From Gammaproteobacteria bacterium (GTDB lineage: Bacteria; Pseudomonadota; Gammaproteobacteria; SZUA-152): a stretch of 5,656 nucleotides of DNA. The notes below the pieces were generated by a model. That model did not search any database, was not told where the DNA came from, and worked only from the letters and a program-made list of their open reading frames with translations. The stretch spans positions 1 through 5,656 of the forward strand of contig JAUVNZ010000115.1 of assembly GCA_030599435.1 (NCBI GenBank). The letters are read 5' to 3'. Positions 1-5,656 of the stretch are shown here, in pieces (within the stretch, counting starts at the first letter, position 1; each line of letters starts with the position of its first letter). The translations under genes and the position numbers were made by a program.

Positions 1-281
1 ACCACATCAACCGATTCATCTTCCAGCGGAATCTCCTGTGCACCAGAGAGCCCAAATGTCACATTAGCTAGATCTGTAATCTGCAGGTTTTTTCCATGAG
101 CGATCTCATCAACTTCCAGCGCGGTGATTTTGCGACCGACTCCCGAGCTGGCAATGTTGCGGGTGATTTCTGCACTGCCACAGCCCAGTTCCAGAATATG
201 TTTGTTATCGAGTGATAACAGACGATTGTATATTTCGGGCTCTGGACAGTTAACATCGATGTGTTCTGCAGCTATTTTCAT
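1..281 (-). CDS. Class I SAM-dependent methyltransferase, N-terminal part (3' end off the left edge)
   Basis: This is the first 93 codons of a methyltransferase with the Rossmann-like SAM-binding fold; the rest lies outside the window. Translating the minus strand from ATG at 281-279 shows motif I at residues 29-38 (ILELGCGSAE, the glycine-rich SAM loop). An acidic strand end follows at 52-58 (ITALEVD), where the family contacts the ribose of SAM. A motif resembling GAxxIPLxDxSVDVV at 80-93 then leads into strand 4. That order and spacing fit the Methyltransf_11/25 type of small-molecule or general methyltransferase. The substrate cannot be told from this part. The start is supported by AAGAGG ten bases upstream (292-297), a closer GGTGAT, and an extended -10 box further up. 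The gene is divergent from the membrane-protein gene at 400. Family confidence is high; specific function is unknown. Confidence 0.85.
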   Translation of the reverse strand, partial: MKIAAEHIDVNCPEPEIYNRLLSLDNKHILELGCGSAEITRNIASSGVGRKITALEVDEIAHGKNLQITDLANVTFGLSGAQEIPLEDESVDV

Positions 282-291
282 TTATCACCAA

Positions 292-297
292 CCTCTT
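292..297 (-). promoter_or_regulatory. Ribosome binding site of the methyltransferase gene
   Basis: On the minus strand AAGAGG lies ten bases before the ATG at 281. A second purine-rich stretch, GGTGAT, sits closer to the start. Either can pair with the 3' end of 16S rRNA, and together they support this ATG as the true start. Confidence 0.5.
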
Positions 298-314
298 TTT
301 TTATTTCGAGTCGT

Positions 315-323
315 ATTGTAGCA
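315..323 (-). promoter_or_regulatory. Candidate extended -10 promoter of the methyltransferase gene
   Basis: Read on the minus strand this is TGCTACAAT, an extended -10 box: TG, one base, then TACAAT, with five of six bases matching the sigma-70 consensus. No good -35 hexamer lies 16-18 bases upstream, which is common for extended -10 promoters. Transcription would begin near 308 and leave a leader of about 27 bases holding the ribosome binding site. This is inferred from motif and position only. Confidence 0.4.
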
Positions 324-332
324 GTTAGAAAA

Positions 333-361
333 CTGAAAGCTGACCCCGGATTTTGTATTAA
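333..361 (+). promoter_or_regulatory. Weak candidate sigma-70 promoter of the plus-strand membrane-protein gene
   Basis: CTGAAA at 333-338 and TATTAA at 356-361 are separated by 17 bases, and each matches four of six consensus positions. The start would fall near 368 and give a leader of about 32 bases. A better -10 hexamer, TATACT at 388-393, ends only six bases before the ATG at 400 but has no usable -35; if used, it would make an almost leaderless transcript. Neither is strong. Confidence 0.25.
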
Positions 362-399
362 TCCTGTTCCTGCCTGAATCCCTTCTTTATACTGTTTTC

Positions 400-1206
400 A
401 TGAACGAAGAAGAAACAAAACCTGCCCTGACTATTGAGAACTCGCCACAAGAGGCCTGGCGCCAACTTTTCAGAACAATCGAAGGACGCATCCTGTTTCT
501 TGGCATCTTTATTGCGCTCACCGGTCTCATCGTCATGGGGGTGGTCGCTTTCTGGTCACCTCAAACCTCACAAATGATCGGCACCATGACTATTTTTAAT
601 ATAATCTTTGGTCGTGCCGTGTCCCTCTCCATAGGCTATGCCGGCGGTTACGGCCACGCTCTCGTGATAGCGGTGAATATGTGGGTGGAGACGGTGCTGG
701 TATTGTTGTTTTATCCCATATTCGTATTTAGCATGCGCAAGTTGGTAGTGTTCCCTAAACTTAAACGCTTTCTTGATCGCACAAGCGCAGCTGCGGAACG
801 CCACTACGATAAGGTGCGGCGATACGGCATCATTGGACTCTTTGTCTTCGTCTGGTTTCCCTTCTGGATGACCGGGCCGGTGGTGGGCAGCGCCATCGGT
901 TACCTGCTGGGCTTTCCTGCCTGGCTGACGATGTCGGTTGTACTTACCGGCACATACATCGCCATGGGAGCCTGGGCCTACCTGATGTACGACCTGCATA
1001 GCCGCGCTGCTGTCTTAGGCTCCTGGGCACCGGCGCTCATTATTGGCCTGCTCATCATCTTTATCCTTGCCGGCCACTGGCTTAATCGGCGTGGGAAAGG
1101 CCAACAACAGCCAGGTGGTAACAACACACGAAATAAAGAAAATAAACAATTGCGGGATGATGAGCAAGGAGACGGCGACCAGGAAGAGTCAAGCCCCAGA
1201 GTTTAA
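400..1206 (+). CDS. Multi-pass inner-membrane protein, small multi-drug export protein family (PF06695-like)
   Basis: A 268-residue integral membrane protein. Hydrophobic segments lie at about residues 31-52, 58-80, 86-111, 142-171, 173-197 and 209-228. A charged loop (112-141) and a hydrophilic, low-complexity C-terminal tail (229-268, rich in Q, N, D and E) are also present. Residues 139-171 contain VRRYGIIGLFVFVWFPF followed by TGPVVGSAIGYLLG. This resembles the family's KYG-x-LGLFxFVxIPLPGTGxxxGxxIAxLLG block, which is my main reason for the assignment. The usual N-terminal ELRGAIP-like block appears replaced by GRAVSLSIGYAGGYG (71-85). Family members are called multidrug exporters by historic analogy, and transport activity is not well established. 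DedA/VTT proteins are an alternative, but their typical motifs are absent. The ATG at 400 is preferred because the next in-frame ATG (residue 46) would cut the first membrane segment; no clear Shine-Dalgarno precedes it. It converges on the phosphate transporter gene. Confidence 0.8.
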   Translation: MNEEETKPALTIENSPQEAWRQLFRTIEGRILFLGIFIALTGLIVMGVVAFWSPQTSQMIGTMTIFNIIFGRAVSLSIGYAGGYGHALVIAVNMWVETVLVLLFYPIFVFSMRKLVVFPKLKRFLDRTSAAAERHYDKVRRYGIIGLFVFVWFPFWMTGPVVGSAIGYLLGFPAWLTMSVVLTGTYIAMGAWAYLMYDLHSRAAVLGSWAPALIIGLLIIFILAGHWLNRRGKGQQQPGGNNTRNKENKQLRDDEQGDGDQEESSPRV

Positions 1207-1215
1207 TGGATGATT

Positions 1216-2802
1216 TTACTTACCAATAGCATGCACTGCATCTGCGAAGTGCTGGGTAATGCTGGTAATGTGATTACTCACGCGTCTTACCCAGCGTACG
1301 GCTTCAAGTCTTTCTGTGCCTTCGGGCACGTCTATACGGCCTTCGGCGATTTGTTCCATGACCTGTACACGATAGTCTTTCACCTTTACAGTAATGTCGT
1401 TACTGGTTTGCTGAGTTAGTGTGACAGCTTCATTCCACTTATTGTCATTAACCTGTTGCATCATTTGTAATAGGCCGCTAATGAGTAAGTAACTAACCTC
1501 TTTTAAGGCGGCCTCTTCCCTTGCTGTAACGGCCCTTTGTTCTTCTTCAATGCAGCGATCATGCAAGCGTTGCAAATGGTCCAGTGTATGAATCATTGCG
1601 AGCAGGCGTTCCCAGTCTGTACTTTCACCGGACTTGAGATGCAGCTGGTCGATATACATATGGGTTTTATCCAGTTCGGTATCCAGTTGATGCAAGTCGG
1701 TGCGTTTACCATTTTTTAGATCTCCCAACATGGCCAGCACATGTTGGAACAATGCCTGCATTTGTTCACTAATGGAGGTATGCGCGGCATTTAATGCCAG
1801 GCTGGGTTGCTCTAACAATGCCGGGTTCAAACGTTGGGTAAACGGGGGGGCTTTTTCACGAACCAGCTTTTGCATGAAACGGGCAAACTGCGAAGTAAAT
1901 GGGAGCACAATGGCTACACCTAAAATATTAAAAGTGGTATGAAAGGCGACCAGGCCAATCTCAGCATTGGCCAACAAACTACCAGGCGCCAACTTTTCCC
2001 ACAACATGATATAAGGTGTAAGTATTATGAGCGCAAAAATGCCCGTAAAAAAATTATAAATCACATGGGAGTAACCGGTGCGGCGCACATCCACTGAACC
2101 ACCGATGGTGGCCAGGGCGGCAGTTACGGTAGTGCCAATATCCATACCGATAACCATGGCGGCGGCCTGTTCAAAACTGATCAAGCCGGTAAATAATGCA
2201 GTCAATGCGGTGGCCACACCGGCACTGGAAGATTGAGTAACAACAGTAAACAACATGCCAATCAGCACGAGTTTAATCCGACCAATAAACGTATCAGCTG
2301 GCAATTCGGCAAAAAAAGCGGCCCCTTGTAAATCTGCCATACCCTCTTGCATAAACGTTATGCCAACAAAGATAAGACCAAAGCCCGCCATAGCATGGCC
2401 GGCATGGGCAGCGCGGCCTTTGGCAAACAAGCGTAACAACGCGCCAAGCAATATTACCGGCAGCACCAATGTGGAAAGTTTTAACTTGAAGCCGAGTAAG
2501 GCCACCATCCAACCGGTGATAGTGGTGCCAATGTTGGCGCCAAAAATAATCCCCAGGGATTCAGAAAAACTCAGTAAACCTACACTGACAAAACCCACGG
2601 CAGCAACGGTGGTGGCACTGGATGATTGCAAGATGGCAGTACTCACGGCACCGGTCATGGCACCCGAGAGCGGGCTATGTGTAAAGCGCATCAGAGCCTT
2701 ACGTATGACATTACCGGCTAATGCACGCAACCCGTCTGTCATAACAATCATACCGAGTAGAAATAACCCCAGGCCACCAAATGTTTGTATGACTGTTTGC
2801 AT
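1216..2802 (-). CDS. Na/Pi-cotransporter family protein with C-terminal PhoU-like domain (YjbB/NptA type)
   Basis: This protein is predicted to move inorganic phosphate across the inner membrane coupled to sodium. From the ATG at 2802 it has 528 residues. The membrane half (about 1-310) contains two inverted Na_Pi_cotrans repeats, each with the family's QSSS motif (59-62 and 190-193) followed by a GxxIGTT motif (GANIGTT 88-94, GMDIGTT 219-225). These elements form the ion and phosphate site in SLC34-type transporters. The C-terminal part (about 335-525) is soluble and helical, as in PhoU-like domains. Length and domain order match E. coli YjbB, which has been linked to phosphate export, so direction of transport is open. 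A GTG seven codons upstream (2823) would also open the frame. I prefer the ATG because AGGG lies 11 bases before it, the GTG has no ribosome site, and homologues begin close to LGGLGLFLLGM. A seven-base C run lies between the two domains (1844-1850). Confidence 0.93.
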   Translation of the reverse strand: MQTVIQTFGGLGLFLLGMIVMTDGLRALAGNVIRKALMRFTHSPLSGAMTGAVSTAILQSSSATTVAAVGFVSVGLLSFSESLGIIFGANIGTTITGWMVALLGFKLKLSTLVLPVILLGALLRLFAKGRAAHAGHAMAGFGLIFVGITFMQEGMADLQGAAFFAELPADTFIGRIKLVLIGMLFTVVTQSSSAGVATALTALFTGLISFEQAAAMVIGMDIGTTVTAALATIGGSVDVRRTGYSHVIYNFFTGIFALIILTPYIMLWEKLAPGSLLANAEIGLVAFHTTFNILGVAIVLPFTSQFARFMQKLVREKAPPFTQRLNPALLEQPSLALNAAHTSISEQMQALFQHVLAMLGDLKNGKRTDLHQLDTELDKTHMYIDQLHLKSGESTDWERLLAMIHTLDHLQRLHDRCIEEEQRAVTAREEAALKEVSYLLISGLLQMMQQVNDNKWNEAVTLTQQTSNDITVKVKDYRVQVMEQIAEGRIDVPEGTERLEAVRWVRRVSNHITSITQHFADAVHAIGK

Positions 2803-2946
2803 ATTATTTAAAACCCTATCCACCCGTCATTACGAGTAGGTAAGAAAACTGGCGACGGATATTGTATTTTATTCTCCCTGCCCTTTACTCTACCTCAACA
2901 TCGTTAGTGTGCTCTATCCCTGATTGTTAGCTTACAACGGGGTCTA
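2803..2946. other. Spacer between ybiT and the Na/Pi transporter gene
   Basis: No coding sequence is visible. On the minus strand TACAAT (2861-2866) is a possible -10 box for the transporter, but no convincing -35 lies 16-18 bases upstream. Just after the ybiT stop is a near-palindrome, TTGTTAGCTTACAA (2924-2937), flanked by CCC (2918-2920) and GGGG (2939-2942). It could form a weak hairpin, but no U-run follows, so I do not call it a rho-independent terminator. The spacing leaves room for a separate transporter promoter, while read-through from ybiT remains possible. Confidence 0.4.
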
Positions 2947-4560
2947 CTAGTTTGCTTTCTTATATTTACCCTGTTCCAATTCCTGACTACGTAAGTAATC
3001 TTCATAAGAGCCGCGGAAATCTACGATGCCTGTTGGTGTCATTTCGATAACGCGTGTCGCTAATGAAGACACGAACTCACGGTCATGACTGACGAAGATT
3101 AATGTACCGGGATAATTTTCCAGGGCCAGGTTCAGTGATTCAATAGATTCCATATCCAGATGGTTAGTCGGCTCATCCATTAACATAACATTAGGATGCT
3201 GCAGCATTAATTTGCCGAACAACATACGGCCCTGCTCACCACCGGAAATGACTTTAACGGATTTTTCTATGTCATCCTGAGAAAATAACAAACGACCGAG
3301 TGTGCCGCGGATAAGCTGCTCATCATCACCTTTATTGGCCCATTGACCCATCCAGTCTATCAGGCTCATGTCCTGTTCAAAGTCAGCCGCGTGATCCTGC
3401 GCATAGTAACCAATCTCTACATTCTCCGACCACTTCACCTTGCCAGCAGTTGGCTCCAGTTCACCGACCAGGCATTTTAACAAGGTAGATTTACCGATAC
3501 CGTTCTGGCCGATAACGGCTATGCGTTCGCCTACTTCTATCATCATGCTGAGATCAGTAAACAAGTCTTCATCAAAACCTTTACCCAGGCCTTCTAACTC
3601 CAGTGCCAGGCGGTGCAGCTTTTTCTTCTGGTCAAAGCGAATGTACGGGTTTTGGCGGCTTGATGGTTTGACTTCTTCCAGTTGAATTTTGTCTATTTGC
3701 TTGACGCGGGAAGTTGCCTGTTTTGACTTTGAGGCATTGGCTGAGAATCGACTGACAAAAGACTTCAGTTCAGCAATCTGCTCTTTTTTCCTGGCATTAT
3801 TGGCCAGCATCTTTTCTTTTGCCTGCGTTGCAGCCGTCATGTATTCATCATAGGAACCCGGGTACACGCGTATTTCACCGTAGTCCAGATCCGCCATATG
3901 GGTACAGACGCTATTCAGAAAATGTCTATCATGAGAAATGATAATCATGGTGCATTTACGTTCGTTTAACACCCCTTCCAGCCAGCGAATGGCATTGATG
4001 TCGAGGTTGTTAGTGGGTTCATCCAGCAGCATGATATCGGGCTCAGAGAATAAAGCCTGCGCCAGTAATACACGTAATTTCCATCCGGGTGCCACTTCGC
4101 TCATGGGGCCGTTATGCTGTTCAATGGGGATACCCACACCCAGCAGCAAATCGCCAGCGCGAGCCTCGGCAGTGTAACCATCCATCTCTGCAAATTCAGA
4201 TTCCAGTTCAGCGGCCCGCATGCCGTCTTCTTCGGTCATCTCCGGGTTGGCATAAATCGCATCGCGCTCTGACTTAACCGCCCACAGCTCTTCATGCCCC
4301 ATGATCACCGTGTTCACCACGGTGTATTCTTCGTAAGCAAACTGATCCTGCTGCAATTTACCGATACGCTCGTGCGGGTCTTTTGAGACATTGCCGGACG
4401 TGGGCTCCAGGTCGCCCCCCAGAATTTTCATGAAGGTAGATTTACCACAGCCATTGGCGCCGATCAGGCCATAGCGCTTTCCATCGCCAAACTTAACAGA
4501 GACATTTTCAAACAGCGGTTTAGCACTAAACTGGATGGTGATATTTGCAGTTGTTAACAT
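2947..4560 (-). CDS. ybiT: ABC-F family ATPase YbiT, ribosome-associated translation factor
   Basis: A soluble 537-residue protein with two tandem ABC ATPase domains and no membrane segment. ABC-F proteins of this group bind the ribosome near the E site and influence translation rather than transport. Domain 1 has Walker [10 protein letters not shown] (34-42), Walker B IMLLDEP (176-182) and H-loop H210. Its signature is degenerate, [12 protein letters not shown] (153-164) in place of LSGGQ, as in E. coli YbiT. The stretch at about 90-130 corresponds to the arm insertion, and 240-325 is the charged inter-domain linker, including [16 protein letters not shown] (270-285). Domain 2 has Walker [10 protein letters not shown] (351-359), signature ISGGEQGR (438-445), Walker B VMLMDEP (458-464) and H492. 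Both catalytic glutamates (E181, E463) are present. Start and length match E. coli YbiT (about 530 residues), apart from a slightly longer basic C-terminus. No clear Shine-Dalgarno precedes the ATG. CATAAT at 4579-4584 is a possible -10 without a matching -35. Confidence 0.97.
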   Translation of the reverse strand: MLTTANITIQFSAKPLFENVSVKFGDGKRYGLIGANGCGKSTFMKILGGDLEPTSGNVSKDPHERIGKLQQDQFAYEEYTVVNTVIMGHEELWAVKSERDAIYANPEMTEEDGMRAAELESEFAEMDGYTAEARAGDLLLGVGIPIEQHNGPMSEVAPGWKLRVLLAQALFSEPDIMLLDEPTNNLDINAIRWLEGVLNERKCTMIIISHDRHFLNSVCTHMADLDYGEIRVYPGSYDEYMTAATQAKEKMLANNARKKEQIAELKSFVSRFSANASKSKQATSRVKQIDKIQLEEVKPSSRQNPYIRFDQKKKLHRLALELEGLGKGFDEDLFTDLSMMIEVGERIAVIGQNGIGKSTLLKCLVGELEPTAGKVKWSENVEIGYYAQDHAADFEQDMSLIDWMGQWANKGDDEQLIRGTLGRLLFSQDDIEKSVKVISGGEQGRMLFGKLMLQHPNVMLMDEPTNHLDMESIESLNLALENYPGTLIFVSHDREFVSSLATRVIEMTPTGIVDFRGSYEDYLRSQELEQGKYKKAN

Positions 4561-4609
4561 TGTTTTATTTCGTATGTAATTATGTTGATTGTGGTGATAA
4601 AAAGCACGG

Positions 4610-4628
4610 CTGTTTAACAGACTAGTCT
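4610..4628. repeat. Two overlapping short perfect palindromes
   Basis: CTGTTTAACAG (4610-4620; two 5-base arms around a central T) overlaps AGACTAGTCT (4619-4628, a perfect 10-base palindrome). The second runs four bases into the left end of the 86-bp repeat element. They lie about 50-70 bases upstream of the ybiT start, so an operator is possible, but I recognise no regulator site. Palindromes this short can arise by chance. Confidence 0.35.
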
Positions 4629-4710
4629 TTCCGGCGAATGCCGGAATCCAGTGGCTTTAACGTCTAATAGCATCAAAAACTTACTGGATACTGGCATACG
4701 CCGGTATGAC
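4625..4710. repeat. 86-bp inverted-repeat element, REP/MITE-like, with a hairpin in each arm
   Basis: Two 28-base arms (4625-4652 and 4683-4710) are inverted copies matching at 23 of 28 positions around a 30-base centre. Each arm is itself a hairpin. The left stem is TTCCGGC/GCCGGAA with loop GAAT (4629-4646); the right is TACTGGC/GCCGGTA with loop ATAC (4689-4706), including one G-T wobble. The outer sequence GTC(T/A)T(T/A)CCGGCG and the inner ATCCAGT resemble a style of short dispersed repeat common between genes in many proteobacteria (GTCATTCCGGCG...GGAATCCAG). There is no coding capacity and no clear target-site duplication. The element could be a non-autonomous mobile element or a REP-like transcript-end structure; which of these is inference. 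Confidence 0.8.
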
Positions 4711-4740
4711 GGTTAAGTCGGAGAAAGTTACGCTTCCAAA

Positions 4741-5656
4741 TTAAGCTGCACTTTTGGAACGATTACCCGAACGATTCTGGTTGTTCGAGCGTCCCCTGGA
4801 AGCCGGACGCTTATTTTTCCACGATGATGAACCTTTGTTCCCACCAGGCCGTCTGTTTCTGCCTTTGGGCTGCTGCCTGCCACGTCCATTGATTATGGGT
4901 TCCGCTCTGATAGAAGGATCGACCTCAAAACCTTCTATTACATCTTTGGGAATATCACGTTTTATCAGGCGCTCGATATCTTTAAGCAGCTTCAGTTCAT
5001 CGACACATACCAATGACATGGCTTCACCTTCATTGCCAGCCCGACCCGTGCGTCCGATGCGGTGGACATAATCTTCCGAGATATTGGGTAGTTCATAGTT
5101 AACCACGTGTGGCAACTGGTCAATATCCAGTCCGCGTGCGGCAATGTCCGTGGCAACCAGTACGCGCACTTTGCCAGATTTAAATTCCGCCAGCGCCCTG
5201 GTGCGAGCTCCCTGGCTCTTGTTGCCGTGAATGGCGGCTGCACTGATGCCGTCCTTGCCCAATTGCTCTGTAAGGCGATTGGCACCGTGCTTGGTACGTG
5301 TAAAGACCAGCACCTGTTTCCATTCATTCGAGCCGATCAGGAATGAAAGCAGTTCACGTTTACGGCTTTTATCTACCGGGTGAACAACCTGTGTGACTGT
5401 TTCTGAAGCAGTATTGCGTCGGGCTACTTCAATCAGTACGGGTGACTTGAGTAGACTATCTGCCAGTCGCTTAATATCATTGGAGAAGGTGGCTGAGAAT
5501 AGCAATGTCTGCTTCTCTTTGGGTATCAGTGCCAGTACCTTCTTGATGTCGTGGATAAAACCCATGTCGAGCATACGGTCGGCTTCATCAAGCACCAGGA
5601 TATCTATCTTTGAAAGATTGACCGATCGCTGACCGACGTGATCCAGCAATCTTCCC
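4741..5656 (-). CDS. rhlE: DEAD-box ATP-dependent RNA helicase RhlE, C-terminal part (start off the right edge)
   Basis: This is the last 304 codons of an RNA helicase that unwinds or remodels RNA using ATP. In E. coli RhlE is connected with ribosome maturation and RNA turnover. Counting from the first whole codon in the window, the fragment opens with GRLLDH, the end of motif Ib. It then shows motif II DEAD (23-26), motif III SAT (54-56) and motif [10 protein letters not shown] (115-122). Motif V ([11 protein letters not shown], 168-178) and motif VI (HRIGRTGR, 198-205) follow. The flanking text, such as [11 protein letters not shown] and [13 protein letters not shown], matches E. coli RhlE closely, separating it from SrmB, DbpA and CsdA. 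The tail (about 255-304) is basic and rich in R, G, N and S, as expected for the variable RNA-binding extension of RhlE. The reading frame stays open to the edge, so the Q-motif and Walker A lie outside. Confidence 0.95.
   Translation of the reverse strand, partial: GRLLDHVGQRSVNLSKIDILVLDEADRMLDMGFIHDIKKVLALIPKEKQTLLFSATFSNDIKRLADSLLKSPVLIEVARRNTASETVTQVVHPVDKSRKRELLSFLIGSNEWKQVLVFTRTKHGANRLTEQLGKDGISAAAIHGNKSQGARTRALAEFKSGKVRVLVATDIAARGLDIDQLPHVVNYELPNISEDYVHRIGRTGRAGNEGEAMSLVCVDELKLLKDIERLIKRDIPKDVIEGFEVDPSIRAEPIINGRGRQQPKGRNRRPGGNKGSSSWKNKRPASRGRSNNQNRSGNRSKSAA

Larger units (their letters stand above)
4561..4740. other. Intergenic region between rhlE and ybiT
   Basis: This 180-base spacer has no open frame I would support. 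It holds the palindromic repeat described separately (4625-4710) and two short palindromes at its ybiT-proximal edge. The remaining AT-rich stretch (4561-4609) is where a ybiT promoter would lie. Reading from rhlE, the repeat hairpins come about 30 bases after the stop codon and may limit read-through or protect the 3' end, although no immediate U-run marks a standard terminator. Confidence 0.5.

Noticed and set aside
68..256. Minus-strand open frame of 62 codons at the left end
   Set aside because: It overlaps the partial methyltransferase in another frame; the methyltransferase frame shows clear SAM-binding motifs and this one shows none.
568..999. Minus-strand open frame of 143 codons opposite the membrane-protein gene
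   Set aside because: It is the antisense shadow of the membrane segments; its translation is rich in His, Gln and Pro, with no domain and no ribosome site.
2826..2836. GTCATTACGAG upstream of the transporter as a second copy of the repeat arm
   Set aside because: Only the first few bases (GTCAT) agree with the arm consensus; the CCGGCG stem and the ATCCAGT end are absent.
2255..2839. Plus-strand open frame of 194 codons opposite the transporter gene
   Set aside because: It lies antisense to a clear Na/Pi transporter, its protein shows no recognisable motif, and its composition is what an opposite-strand frame of a conserved gene gives.
4614..4716. TTAA on both sides of the repeat element as a target-site duplication
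   Set aside because: The two TTAA copies (4614-4617 and 4713-4716) are at unequal distances from the arm ends, seven versus two bases, and such a short AT-rich word is expected by chance.
5647..5649. TTG as a start codon for the helicase
   Set aside because: The in-frame sequence upstream (Gly-Arg, then this Leu) continues motif Ib of RhlE to the window edge, so this codon is internal and the true start lies outside.
1..5656. A new defence, secretion or biosynthetic system
   Set aside because: All five genes fall into known families with housekeeping or general transport roles, and their arrangement shows no tight co-transcribed cluster, toxin-antitoxin pair, array or mobile module.

Overview
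The window looks like ordinary chromosomal DNA from a gammaproteobacterium. Two proteins, the ABC-F ATPase and the RhlE-type helicase, match their Escherichia coli counterparts along nearly their whole visible length as I recall those sequences. They are not close enough to be enterobacterial, and intergenic DNA and gene order also differ. I recognise no phage, insertion-sequence, CRISPR, rRNA or tRNA sequence.

Layout, left to right. Positions 1-281 (minus strand) hold the first 93 codons of a class I SAM-dependent methyltransferase that runs off the left edge. A 118-base divergent spacer (282-399) carries its likely promoter and the start region of a plus-strand membrane protein (400-1206) of the poorly understood 'small multi-drug export' family. 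That gene converges on a minus-strand Na/Pi-cotransporter family gene with a C-terminal PhoU-like domain (1216-2802 or 2823); only nine bases separate the stop codons. Upstream of the transporter, on the same strand, lies the ABC-F translation factor ybiT (2947-4560). A 180-base spacer follows, containing an 86-bp palindromic repeat element. Last comes the C-terminal two thirds or so of a DEAD-box RNA helicase, rhlE (4741-5656), whose start lies beyond the right edge.

Functionally, ybiT and rhlE both concern RNA and the ribosome: one is a ribosome-associated ATPase, the other an RNA-remodelling helicase. The phosphate transporter and the small membrane protein act in the inner membrane. The three minus-strand genes rhlE, ybiT and the transporter share a direction, but gaps of 120-180 bases, one filled by a repeat, argue against a tightly coupled operon.

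I found no convincing new multi-gene system. The observations most worth checking are the repeat element, whose two arms differ by changes that preserve the hairpin in each arm, and a seven-base homopolymer in the transporter gene where a one-base slip either way would remove the PhoU-like domain.
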